Below, in pieces: positions 1-7,572 of a stretch of 53,152 nt of DNA (its first letter is position 1; each line of letters starts with the position of its first letter). The translations under genes were made by a program, and so were the position numbers. The notes beneath the pieces are model-generated. The model worked only from the letters and a program-made list of their open reading frames with translations. It was not told where the DNA came from and did no database searches. The stretch comes from Phycisphaerales bacterium (lineage in GTDB: Bacteria; Planctomycetota; Phycisphaerae; Phycisphaerales; UBA1924), in contig JAJDDC010000072.1 in NCBI GenBank assembly GCA_029260515.1, forward strand, positions 1 through 53,152, written 5' to 3'.

Positions 1-1421
1 CACCGCCGGGGGGGCTGGAAGCCCCCCCCTCCGGAAGACGTGAGGGCGGCGGCGTGTTCGGCGTTATCGTCCAGTTCGGCGGGCAGACGCCGCTGAACCT
101 GGCGCACGGGCTCGCGCTCGCGGGCGCGCCGTTGATCGGGACGAGCCTGGACTCGATCGACCTGGCCGAGGACCGGGACCGGTTCGACGCGATGCTCGAA
201 CGCTTGGACCTCAAACGCCCCGAGTCCGGGATCGCCCGCTCGCTCGAGGATGCCGTCGCGATCGCGGGCAGGATCGGCTACCCCGTGCTGGTCCGCCCGA
301 GCTACGTGCTGGGCGGGCGGGGCATGGAGATCTGCCCGGACGAGCCGGCGCTGCGCCACTACATGGCGACGGCGGTTGACGTCTCGGGCCTCGACGACGC
401 GCCCATCCTCATCGACAAGTTCCTTGACGGGGCGATGGAGGTGGATGTCGATGTCATCGGGGACTACGAGACGGACCCCGGCGCGGGCGACGCTGGCCGC
501 TCGATCGTCTGCGGCGTGATGCAGCACATCGAGCACGCGGGCGTGCACTCGGGCGACTCGGCCTGCTGCATCCCGCCGTGGTCGATGGCGCGGCGCGTGG
601 AGAAGGAAATCCGCGAGATCGCGCGCACGCTCGCCAAGGAGCTGCGTGTCCGCGGCCTGATGAACCTGCAACTGGCGGTCAAGGACGACGTGCCGTACAT
701 CCTGGAGGTGAACCCGCGGGCGAGCCGGACCGTGCCCTTCGTGGGCAAGGCCAAGGGCGTCGCCTGGGCATCGATCGCGGCCAAGGTCATGATGGGCGCC
801 TCGCTCGATGAACTGGGCGCGGGCGAGGTCCGCGACACCGGCGCGTTCGCGATCAAGGAGAGCGTGTTCCCATTCAAGCGGTTCCCGGGCGTGGACTTTG
901 TGCTCGGCCCGGAGATGCGATCGACGGGCGAGGTCATGGGGATCGACGTGTCGATGCCGGTGGCATACCTCAAGGCCGTCACCGCCGCGGGCGTGATCCT
1001 GCCCAGCGACGGCGGCCTGTTCGTGTCGGTGCGCGATGCGGACAAGGAGGACGTCATGGAGGTCGTCCGGTCGCTGATCGCGATGGGCTTCCACGCGTAC
1101 GCGACGGGGGGGACGGCCGAGACGATGCGCCGGCACGGGATGCGCCCCGAAGTGCTGGAAAAGATCCAGGCCGGGCGTCGCCCGAACGTGCTCGACCTGA
1201 TGGGCGACGGCAAGGTCCAGATGATCATCAACACGCCAACGCAGACCGGGTGGCGGACCGACGAGGGCCGCATCCGCTCGACGGCGGTGCGTCTGGGCAT
1301 CCCGATGATCACAACACTCGGGGCTGCCCAGGCGTGCTCTCGAGCGATCGCCGCCCAGCGGGCCGGGGACTGGGACGTGACGCCCCTGCAGGACTACGCC
1401 CCGGCGGGCGCGGGCGTCTAA
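1..1421 (+). CDS. carB: Carbamoyl-phosphate synthase large subunit, C-terminal part (5' end outside window)
   Basis: CarB makes carbamoyl phosphate from bicarbonate, ATP and glutamine-derived ammonia for pyrimidine and arginine synthesis. The frame is open from the left edge, so this is the last ~470 residues of a protein usually near 1,070. The GVIVQFGGQTPLNLA segment opens the second synthetase half. The ATP-grasp core follows (PVLVRPSYVLGGRGMEI, then LEVNPRASRTVPFVGKA), and an MGS-type regulatory domain starts near FVSVRDADKEDV. The first visible residues (PPGGLEAPPSGRREGGG) do not look like CarB: they are encoded by a GC-rich palindrome immediately before GVIVQFGG. The GTG at 54 is an internal codon, not the start. 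The call is certain from the family motifs; the insert is described as a separate repeat. Confidence 0.96.
   Translation, partial: PPGGLEAPPSGRREGGGVFGVIVQFGGQTPLNLAHGLALAGAPLIGTSLDSIDLAEDRDRFDAMLERLDLKRPESGIARSLEDAVAIAGRIGYPVLVRPSYVLGGRGMEICPDEPALRHYMATAVDVSGLDDAPILIDKFLDGAMEVDVDVIGDYETDPGAGDAGRSIVCGVMQHIEHAGVHSGDSACCIPPWSMARRVEKEIREIARTLAKELRVRGLMNLQLAVKDDVPYILEVNPRASRTVPFVGKAKGVAWASIAAKVMMGASLDELGAGEVRDTGAFAIKESVFPFKRFPGVDFVLGPEMRSTGEVMGIDVSMPVAYLKAVTAAGVILPSDGGLFVSVRDADKEDVMEVVRSLIAMGFHAYATGGTAETMRRHGMRPEVLEKIQAGRRPNVLDLMGDGKVQMIINTPTQTGWRTDEGRIRSTAVRLGIPMITTLGAAQACSRAIAAQRAGDWDVTPLQDYAPAGAGV
8..35. repeat. GC-rich palindromic element read in frame inside carB
   Basis: Seven G, then CTGGAAG, then eight C, then TCCGGA. 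The G and C runs form a stem around the short CTGGAA loop. An identical 28-base copy lies at 17340-17367 inside gltX. Here it is translated as GGLEAPPSG, just before the conserved GVIVQFGG motif of CarB. The left edge of the window cuts off any further part. Confidence 0.8.
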
Positions 1422-1520
1422 ATCACCGCCCAAGATCCAGACATCGTTCTGCCCAATCGCTGAAACTCCGGCGATATTTCTCCCAAGATCATGCCTGAAC
1501 GATGATTCGTTGCCGTCCTG

Positions 1521-1526
1521 TAGAAT
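1521..1526 (+). promoter_or_regulatory. Candidate -10 (TAGAAT) for a leaderless Lrp/AsnC gene
   Basis: TAGAAT matches five of six TATAAT bases and ends seven bases before the ATG at 1534. Transcription would start at or next to the A of ATG. There is no Shine-Dalgarno sequence and no clear -35. This is inferred from spacing only. Confidence 0.45.
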
Positions 1527-1533
1527 AACCAGC

Positions 1534-2004
1534 ATGATCGACACGACGAACAAACAGATCCTGACTATCCTGCAGGACGACGCGAGGACGAGCAACGCCG
1601 CGATCGGTCGGGAGATCGGTCTGGCGCCCTCGGCGGTGCTCGAACGGATCCGCCGCCTCCAGACCGACGGCGTCGTCCGGGCGTTCCGGGCCAGCGTCGA
1701 TCGCGACTCGCTCGGGTACCGGGTGACGGCGTTTGTCGAGGTCCGGACCGACGCGGCGGTCAAGAGCGACCGTGTCGCGGAGGGCCTGGCGAGGATCCCC
1801 GAGGTGCTCGAGATCCACGACGTCGCGGGCGACGCGTGCTTCCTGCTCAAGGTCGTCGCCCGTGACATACGCGGCCTGCACGTGCTGATCAACGAGCGGA
1901 TCGGCGCCGTCGCGAATATCCGTTCGACGTCAACCACGATCGTGCTCAAGACGTTCAAGGAAACGACGGCCCTGCCCGTGGGCGCGGCCGAGGAGGTGAA
2001 CTGA
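1534..2004 (+). CDS. Lrp/AsnC family transcriptional regulator
   Basis: A 156-residue regulator of the leucine-responsive/AsnC type. Residues 4-50 form the winged helix-turn-helix (IDTTNKQILTILQDDART, then NAAIGREIGLAPSAVLERIR). Residues ~66-140 form the RAM domain that oligomerises and binds effector amino acids. The ATG at 1534 gives the canonical start; an upstream in-frame TTG at 1510 would add eight unusual residues. The next gene starts one base after this stop with a good ribosome site (AGGAGG at 1991-1996), so the regulator and the secreted protease are probably co-transcribed. The effector and targets cannot be read from the sequence. Length and domain order are normal for the family. 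Confidence 0.92.
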   Translation: MIDTTNKQILTILQDDARTSNAAIGREIGLAPSAVLERIRRLQTDGVVRAFRASVDRDSLGYRVTAFVEVRTDAAVKSDRVAEGLARIPEVLEIHDVAGDACFLLKVVARDIRGLHVLINERIGAVANIRSTSTTIVLKTFKETTALPVGAAEEVN

Positions 2005-2005
2005 A

Positions 2006-3136
2006 ATGAACCGGACCGCGCTCTCGCTCTCGCTCGCGCTCACCATCGCCGCGGGCGCATCGCCCGCGCTCGCCGGCTCGATCGTCACCCGTCACGACCG
2101 CGACGACGCGGCCTACAAGGCCCTCGGCGAGCGGTACACCTGCACCGCCAACGTCGGCGGCGGGACGGGCACGCTCGTGCACCCGCGATGGGTGATCACC
2201 GCGGCGCACGTCGCCCAGGGCCTCGGGCCGTTCAGCCGCACAGTCCGATTCGGCGACGAGCAACGGACCATCGACAAGGTCTTCTTCCACCCCTCTTGGA
2301 AGGGCCAGCTCGAATCGCCCGAGGAGACGCTCGACATCGCGCTGGTCCGACTGGATGCGCCGGTGACCTCGGTCGATCCCGTCGGCGTGTACCGGGGCGG
2401 GGACGAGGTCGGGATGACCATCGTCTTCGTCGGGCGGGGTGACACGGGCGACGGGGAGCGTGGCGTGACGCACGGCGACGGGGAGCTGCGGGGGGCGCAC
2501 AACGTCGTGGACGCCGTCGAGTTCGGCCAGTGGCTCGTCTTCGACTTCGATTCGCCCCCAGACGGGCTCGAACTCGAGGGTATCAGCGGGCCGGGCGACT
2601 CGGGCGGGCCCGCGCTGGCCGAGATCGACGGCAAGCTCTTCACGCTTGGCGTCAGCTCCGCCAACGACAGCCCGAGCGGCGTGCACTGCGCGTACGAGTC
2701 GAGCGAGTACTACGCCCGCGTCTCGGCGGCGGGCGGCTGGCTCGAGGAGACCATGCGCGAACAGCTCGACACCCCGGGCGATGCGCTCGTTGATGTGGTC
2801 GATCTGACGAAGGACGCGTGGCCCCAGACGCGGCCCGCCGCGTGCGCGCGGGCGCTGTTCGAGGCGTTCAACGCGGGCGACGCCGAGGCGATCGCCCGGT
2901 TCGAGCGCGATTTCCGCGGCGATGCCGACGGGCGCGGGCGCTCGGTCGCCGACCGCGTCGGGGGCTGGATGGAGCTCGTCGAGCGCTGGGGCGAGCAGGA
3001 GCCCGTCCGCCTCGCCTCGCCAGGGCCGGGGTCGCTCGATGTTGAGACCGAGTCGGAGGATCGGACGCGATCGTGGTCGTTCGAGTTCGACGACGCCGAC
3101 CCACCCATGCTGATGGGCGTGCGGATCGCCGGCTGA
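2006..3136 (+). CDS. Secreted trypsin-like serine protease with C-terminal NTF2-like extension
   Basis: A 376-residue chymotrypsin-fold (S1) protease. A signal peptide (residues 1-23, ending ALA|G) sends it out of the cytoplasm. The catalytic triad is visible: His68 in VITAAHVA, Asp110 in LDIALVRLD and Ser199 in GPGDSGGPAL. Residues ~265-376 (ARALFEAFNAGDAEAIARF onward, ending in a LMGVRIAG strand) look like the small NTF2-like domain often appended to secreted hydrolases; that part is inference. AGGAGG at 1991-1996 lies inside the preceding regulator gene, which suggests translational coupling. The gene converges with the next one, nine bases away. The substrate is unknown. Confidence 0.9.
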   Translation: MNRTALSLSLALTIAAGASPALAGSIVTRHDRDDAAYKALGERYTCTANVGGGTGTLVHPRWVITAAHVAQGLGPFSRTVRFGDEQRTIDKVFFHPSWKGQLESPEETLDIALVRLDAPVTSVDPVGVYRGGDEVGMTIVFVGRGDTGDGERGVTHGDGELRGAHNVVDAVEFGQWLVFDFDSPPDGLELEGISGPGDSGGPALAEIDGKLFTLGVSSANDSPSGVHCAYESSEYYARVSAAGGWLEETMREQLDTPGDALVDVVDLTKDAWPQTRPAACARALFEAFNAGDAEAIARFERDFRGDADGRGRSVADRVGGWMELVERWGEQEPVRLASPGPGSLDVETESEDRTRSWSFEFDDADPPMLMGVRIAG

Positions 3137-3145
3137 GTGCCCCGA

Positions 3146-4069
3146 TCATTCCAGCAGCACCAGGTCCTCCTCGACGAGTTCGAACGTGTGCGAGACCAGG
3201 TCGGTGATGATGGTCAGGCGGATCTCGCCCAGCTCGCGCCGGCCCAGGTTCAGCCCGTGGACGCGGTGTGTGCCCACGATCGCGTCACGCGTGACGATCT
3301 CCTGGGGGGGTGAGTTGGATTGGATGACGGCGCCGGTCGTGTCGAGCAGCTCGAGCTGGTAGAACGCGGGGCGCGGGCCGCCGCCCAGCCCGATGCGGTA
3401 CTCGAACACGAGCGAGACGCGTCCGTCGGGGTCGATGATGAAGTTGCTGACCCGCCCGGCGAAGTTCGGCGCCAGCCCGACCATCTCGGCTTGTGGTTTG
3501 CGCGGGAGCTTGACGACGGCGATGTCCGCCGCCATCTCGATCTCGACCTCCAGGGCCAGACGGGCCAGGCCCCGGGGCGTGCTGGCCATCGCGATCATGT
3601 TGACGCCGAAGTTGATGTTTGTCTGCCCGTTGGTCGGGCGGACGAAGCTCAGGGCCTGGGGCGGGTACGGGTGCGCGTTGAACTGCGCCGTCGCCGCCAG
3701 GTCGGCGCCGTCGCTGTCCACCATCTCGCGGACACGCGGCGGGCCGACCAGGCGATAAATGCGTCCGCCCGATGGGTCGAAGACCGCGCCGCTGACCGCG
3801 AGCGTGCGCATCACCCGCGTCCCGGGCTGGCCCCAGGCCTGCACCGAGTGCGTCACACCCGCGCTGATGTTGTTGAACTGGCAGACGACCCCCTCCCAGG
3901 TGTGCAGGTCGAAGCGTGCGCCCACGGGCGTGGTCGATCGCGTTGGCGCACGCGTGTACGCGGGGTCATCCGGGCAGGTCTCGGATGTTCGGGCGGCGCC
4001 CGTGCTCAGTGCGATCGCCCCGATCGCCCCCGCGGCCAGGGCGAGGCGTCCGATCCGGTTGGTGTGCAT
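3146..4069 (-). CDS. Secreted protein of unknown function
   Basis: A 307-residue protein starting MHTNRIGRLALAAGAIGAIA with a clear signal peptide ending near residue 26. I do not recognise a domain. The body is rich in beta-type hydrophobic/polar alternation (for example MVGLAPNFAGRVSNFIIDPD), with few cysteines. The start at 4069 is chosen because it has GGAGAT upstream and begins the signal sequence; the frame stays open upstream to 4771, but that part lies over the glycosylase gene and is a shadow. It reads away from the glycosylase gene and converges with the protease gene. An extracytoplasmic structural or binding role is the most that can be inferred. Confidence 0.75.
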   Translation of the reverse strand: MHTNRIGRLALAAGAIGAIALSTGAARTSETCPDDPAYTRAPTRSTTPVGARFDLHTWEGVVCQFNNISAGVTHSVQAWGQPGTRVMRTLAVSGAVFDPSGGRIYRLVGPPRVREMVDSDGADLAATAQFNAHPYPPQALSFVRPTNGQTNINFGVNMIAMASTPRGLARLALEVEIEMAADIAVVKLPRKPQAEMVGLAPNFAGRVSNFIIDPDGRVSLVFEYRIGLGGGPRPAFYQLELLDTTGAVIQSNSPPQEIVTRDAIVGTHRVHGLNLGRRELGEIRLTIITDLVSHTFELVEEDLVLLE

Positions 4070-4212
4070 GGTGGAATCTCCGTTGGTGTTGCTCCATGCA
4101 CAGATACCATCAGACGGCGTGCCCGGCCCGCTGCTTGACGCGGGCCGTGACCGGCGCGTTGCGCACACGTGACGCGCGTGTGACAGGCCGGTGCGCCTGG
4201 GTCGCGCGGGCC

Positions 4213-5184
4213 CTAGAACTGGGCGGCCGTGAACGTCTTGCCGGTCGTCTCGCGCTCCCAGGTGGTCGCGGCGCCGCGTTTGTTCTCGTAGAAAGACCAG
4301 ATCTCGAACCAGTACGACCGGAACTTGTGGGCGCCGAACGCGTCGTAGTGGCCCGCCATACGCTTCATGATCCGAGCGTCCGTGCCCTTCATGCCGAGGA
4401 CGGTCTTTGCGTGGCGTACGGACTCGGTGTCCAGCGCGAGGCGGGAATACCGCCCGAGCAGCTGCATGATGTTGCCGGCGGCGTACGGCCCGATGCCCGG
4501 GAGCGTGATCAGGAACTTGAACACTTCTTCGTCGCCCGTCGCGGGATCGGTCAGCCACGCCTCGTCGATCTCGCCCCGGGTGAAAATGGCGCCGAGGTCT
4601 TTGATTCTTTGGTCGCGGTAGCCCACGCGGCAGCGCCCCCGGAGGGTTCCCACCCGGGTGCGCGCAACCTTGTCGGCGGTCGGGAAGGCGGCGCCGAGGG
4701 CGGACCTGCGGCCGAGCACATCGCACAGGCGGCGGTTCATGCCGACCGTGCTCGGCCATGTGACGTTGCAACTGGTGACCGTCTTGATCACGTCCTCGAA
4801 CAAGGTGGGCGAGCGGAAGAGGCGACCCCGCCCGGATTTTTTCCAGCGGGGGTCGAGGGCGTGGAACTCTCGCAGGTGCGCGGCGTCCTCATCGAGGCGG
4901 AGCATGCGTGCGACCTGGGACTTGGCCGCGCGCTGCTCGGGGCGCGACAGGGCGCGATCGAACCGGACGGCGAGGGGATCGCCGCGCCTCGGCTTGCCGC
5001 GCTTTGTCGTCGCGGGCTGGGCGATGACAACACCCGCGGCGCCCTCCTCCAGGTCGAGCACACGCCGCAGTGTCTGCGCGTCAACATCCCAGAAGTTGGG
5101 CTCGAGCAGGAAATAGCCGTACGAGCAGACGTCGCGGGCCAGGAGGTAGTCGCTCGGCGGGCGGATGGTCAGTCGCGTGCCCAT
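4213..5184 (-). CDS. HhH-GPD superfamily DNA glycosylase, AlkA/OGG1-like
   Basis: A 323-residue base-excision-repair glycosylase. The helix-hairpin-helix is at residues ~226-249 (ITLPGIGPYAAGNIM), followed by the catalytic Asp252 in LALDTESVRH. The position that carries the lyase lysine in OGG1 or endonuclease III is Tyr here (LPGIGPYAA), which fits a monofunctional AlkA-type enzyme. SCNVTWPSTVGMNRRLC is the conserved segment ahead of the HhH. The N-terminal ~100 residues would be the beta-rich domain typical of AlkA/OGG1. The gene starts five bases after the glutamine amidotransferase stop, so the two form an operon. The damaged base removed cannot be told from sequence; alkylated or oxidised purines are likeliest. 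Confidence 0.85.
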   Translation of the reverse strand: MGTRLTIRPPSDYLLARDVCSYGYFLLEPNFWDVDAQTLRRVLDLEEGAAGVVIAQPATTKRGKPRRGDPLAVRFDRALSRPEQRAAKSQVARMLRLDEDAAHLREFHALDPRWKKSGRGRLFRSPTLFEDVIKTVTSCNVTWPSTVGMNRRLCDVLGRRSALGAAFPTADKVARTRVGTLRGRCRVGYRDQRIKDLGAIFTRGEIDEAWLTDPATGDEEVFKFLITLPGIGPYAAGNIMQLLGRYSRLALDTESVRHAKTVLGMKGTDARIMKRMAGHYDAFGAHKFRSYWFEIWSFYENKRGAATTWERETTGKTFTAAQF

Positions 5185-5189
5185 GCCCG

Positions 5190-5927
5190 CTATACCGCGA
5201 GCAACCGGGAGAACGGGAACGCGTACGCCGCGAGGTTGACGCACTGGCGATCGCCCACCTGCGCAAAGCGTGTGTAGTGCTCGTCGCACTGTGTGTCGAT
5301 CTGCGTCTCGGTCACGCCGGCTTCCTCGAGCAGCCTCGCGTCGTCGGCCGCGAGGGCCTCGATGCCGGGGCGGTCGAGCTCGAAGTGATACTGGAACGCG
5401 TACGTCCGCATGCCGGCGCGGAAACACTGGGTCTTGGACGCGTCGGAGGTCGCCAGCAGCTGCGCGCCCGGGGGCGGCTCGCTGATCTCCCAGGCGTGCG
5501 ACTGGTACTGGTGGGTGTCCCATGGAACGCCCGCGAGCATGATCTCCGTCTGGCCCGCGGGCAGGACACGGACTTTCTTGAACCCGACCTCGGGCGTGTC
5601 CATCCTGACGACCTCGCCGCCCAGAGCCTTGGCGATGAGCTGGGCGCCCAGGCAGATGCCAATAACAGGCATGCCGCGGGCGTGCGCCTCGGCGAGCAGT
5701 TCCAACTCGCGGCTCATCCAGGGCGGGCTCTGGTCGGTGTTCTGGGGTCCGCCCAGGCTGACGACGCCTTGGACATCGTCGAGGTCGGTGGGCATCGGGC
5801 GCCCGCCCTCGTCGGGCGTCACGTCTACGCGACGGATGTCGAGCTTGAACCCATGATCGCGGAGGGTCATGCCCAATCGACCGGGCGTCTCGTTGACGGC
5901 ATGCTGGAGAACGAGGATTCGTGCCAT
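5190..5927 (-). CDS. Class I glutamine amidotransferase-like protein (GMP synthase GATase type)
   Basis: A 245-residue stand-alone class I amidotransferase domain. Nucleophile Cys92 sits in GICLGAQL, and the His/Glu pair is His181 and Glu183 in AFQYHFELD. Such free-standing proteins resemble the amidase half of GMP synthase, but the synthetase partner is not nearby. The downstream neighbour, five bases away, is a DNA glycosylase, an odd pairing. The start at 5927 (MARILVLQHA) is preferred over an upstream in-frame start at 5990 because it begins the first beta strand of the fold and because a TATCAT hexamer lies seven bases before it. The nitrogen acceptor is unknown; a gamma-glutamyl hydrolase role is also possible. 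Confidence 0.85.
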   Translation of the reverse strand: MARILVLQHAVNETPGRLGMTLRDHGFKLDIRRVDVTPDEGGRPMPTDLDDVQGVVSLGGPQNTDQSPPWMSRELELLAEAHARGMPVIGICLGAQLIAKALGGEVVRMDTPEVGFKKVRVLPAGQTEIMLAGVPWDTHQYQSHAWEISEPPPGAQLLATSDASKTQCFRAGMRTYAFQYHFELDRPGIEALAADDARLLEEAGVTETQIDTQCDEHYTRFAQVGDRQCVNLAAYAFPFSRLLAV

Positions 5928-5934
5928 GGCGGCG

Positions 5935-5940
5935 ATGATA
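5935..5940 (-). promoter_or_regulatory. Candidate -10 (TATCAT) for a leaderless amidotransferase/glycosylase operon
   Basis: Read on the minus strand, TATCAT (five of six matches to TATAAT) ends seven bases before the ATG at 5927. No Shine-Dalgarno sequence is present in the gap CGCCGCC. This fits leaderless transcription of the two-gene operon. Confidence 0.45.
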
Positions 5941-5966
5941 GGGCATACGGCGGTGCATTCGGCCGG

Positions 5967-5972
5967 TACGAT
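5967..5972 (+). promoter_or_regulatory. Candidate -10 (GG-TACGAT) for the first Deg-like protease
   Basis: TACGAT preceded by GG lies 29 bases before the ATG at 6002. The leader would hold AAGGAGG at 5989-5995, six bases from the start. The same GGTACGAT octamer occurs at 50311-50318 and near 45858, each upstream of a gene. Confidence 0.3.
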
Positions 5973-6001
5973 CGAGCCCCTGGCACCCAAGGAGGCAGCC
6001 G

Positions 6002-7504
6002 ATGCGATCCCCCCGACCGATCCTCGCCCTGGTCCTCGCGGTCCTCACCGCCCCCGTGTGCCGCGCCCAGGAGGGGGGAGAGGGGGCCGGCAATCCGCGC
6101 GACTCGGTCGTGAAGGTCATGGTCACGTACCGGGCGCCGGACCTGTACCGCCCCTGGGCGAAGCAGGGCCCGGAGGAGATCACGGGCACAGGGTTCGTGA
6201 TCGAGGGCAACCGGATCATCACGAACGCGCATGTCGCCGAGCACGCCAGCCGCGTGCTGATCCAGCCGCCAGGGACGACGGACAAGCTGGTGGGCGAGGT
6301 CGCGGCGATCGCGTCGGGGATCGACCTGGCGGTGATCACACTCAAAGACGAGGGCGAAGCGGAGGCGTTCTTCGCAGAGCACCCACCGATGAGCTTCAAG
6401 ACACAGCTGCCCGACGCCGGGAGCACGGTGCAGGTGTACGGCTTCCCGATGGGCGGGACGCAGCTGTCGATCACCGCCGGCGACGTGAACCGGATCGAGT
6501 ACGACATGTACTACAACCTCACGCCCGGGCTGACGATCCAGATCGACGCCGCGGTCAACCCGGGAAACTCCGGGGGCCCGGCGGTGCAGGACGGGGGCGT
6601 GATCGGCGTCGTGTTCTCGACCATGGACGAGGCGGAGAACATCGCGTACCTCATCCCGACCGAGGAGGTCCTCGCGTTCCTCGAGGACATCGAAGACGGG
6701 GCGTACGAGGGGCGCCCGCGCCTGTGGGTCTCGTACCAGCAGCTCGTGAACAAGACGCTGCGCGCGTCGGTCGGGATCGGCGACGACGTCACCGGCGTGC
6801 TGTGCGTCAGCGACATGCCGAGCCTGGAAGGGGGGCTGCGGAGCGGGGACGTGATCACCGGCGTCGGCCAGTGGGACGTGGACAACGAGGGCACGATCAA
6901 GCTCCGCGACGACATCCGCGTGGACCTTGAGTACGCCGCGCCCCACGCCGTCGGTGATGACGGGAATGTTCCCATGGCGGTGCACCGGGACGGGGCGAGC
7001 ATCGAGGTGCGCGTGCCCGCGCCGCGCGCGTGGCCGTTCGTGATGAAGTACAGGGGCACGGAGTATCCGCCGTACATGATCTACGGCCCGCTGGTGTTCA
7101 TCCCGGCGTACGAGGACTTCTTCAACCGCAACAACGGGTACCTGCTCTCGCTGCGCAAGAGCCCGCTGTCGGAACGGGCCTTCGACGTCCCGCGCACCGG
7201 GGGCGAGCAGTTCGTTGTGGTGCTGAGCCCGATGTTCCCGCACCCGATCACCCAGGGGTACGAGCCGATCGACCTGCCGGCGCTCGCGAGGGTCAACGGC
7301 GTCGAGATCCACAGCCTGGCGCACCTCGTCGAGACACTCCGCGACGCCGAGGGCGAGTACGTCACCTTCGAGTGGCACGGGCGTGGGACCGAGACGCTCG
7401 TCTTCCCCCGCGAGCAGATCGAGGATGTGACGGAGGAGATCCTGGAGAACAACGGGATCCGGCGCCAGATGTCGCCCGAGCTCCAGGAGATCTGGGACGG
7501 GTGA
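6002..7504 (+). CDS. Secreted Deg/HtrA-like serine protease (tandem copy 1)
   Basis: A 500-residue trypsin-like protease with a signal peptide (residues 1-22). The catalytic triad is His77 (IITNAHVAEHA), Asp107 (ASGIDLAVITL) and Ser189 (VNPGNSGGPAV). After the protease domain (to ~240) comes a PDZ-like region (GVLCVSDMPSLEGGLRSGD) and then a long C-terminal region to 500. This arrangement resembles plant DegP2/DegP9-type proteins more than E. coli DegP. It probably degrades or assembles envelope proteins outside the cytoplasm. AAGGAGG at 5989-5995 supports the start. A paralogue with the same domain order follows 68 bases downstream, so the pair arose by tandem duplication. Confidence 0.9.
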   Translation: MRSPRPILALVLAVLTAPVCRAQEGGEGAGNPRDSVVKVMVTYRAPDLYRPWAKQGPEEITGTGFVIEGNRIITNAHVAEHASRVLIQPPGTTDKLVGEVAAIASGIDLAVITLKDEGEAEAFFAEHPPMSFKTQLPDAGSTVQVYGFPMGGTQLSITAGDVNRIEYDMYYNLTPGLTIQIDAAVNPGNSGGPAVQDGGVIGVVFSTMDEAENIAYLIPTEEVLAFLEDIEDGAYEGRPRLWVSYQQLVNKTLRASVGIGDDVTGVLCVSDMPSLEGGLRSGDVITGVGQWDVDNEGTIKLRDDIRVDLEYAAPHAVGDDGNVPMAVHRDGASIEVRVPAPRAWPFVMKYRGTEYPPYMIYGPLVFIPAYEDFFNRNNGYLLSLRKSPLSERAFDVPRTGGEQFVVVLSPMFPHPITQGYEPIDLPALARVNGVEIHSLAHLVETLRDAEGEYVTFEWHGRGTETLVFPREQIEDVTEEILENNGIRRQMSPELQEIWDG

Positions 7505-7572
7505 TGAGGCCCCAGCCACGCCCGGCGTAGGATCCGCCCGCGTTGTTTGTTCCCCGCCGGAAAGGAGGCCGG

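Noticed and set aside
3146..4771. A 541-residue minus-strand open frame
   Set aside because: The signal peptide start at 4069 has a ribosome site; the part upstream is a shadow of the glycosylase gene.
4213..6507. A 764-residue minus-strand open frame
   Set aside because: Only its last 323 residues match the DNA glycosylase; the upstream part lies over the amidotransferase and protease genes and has no family pattern.
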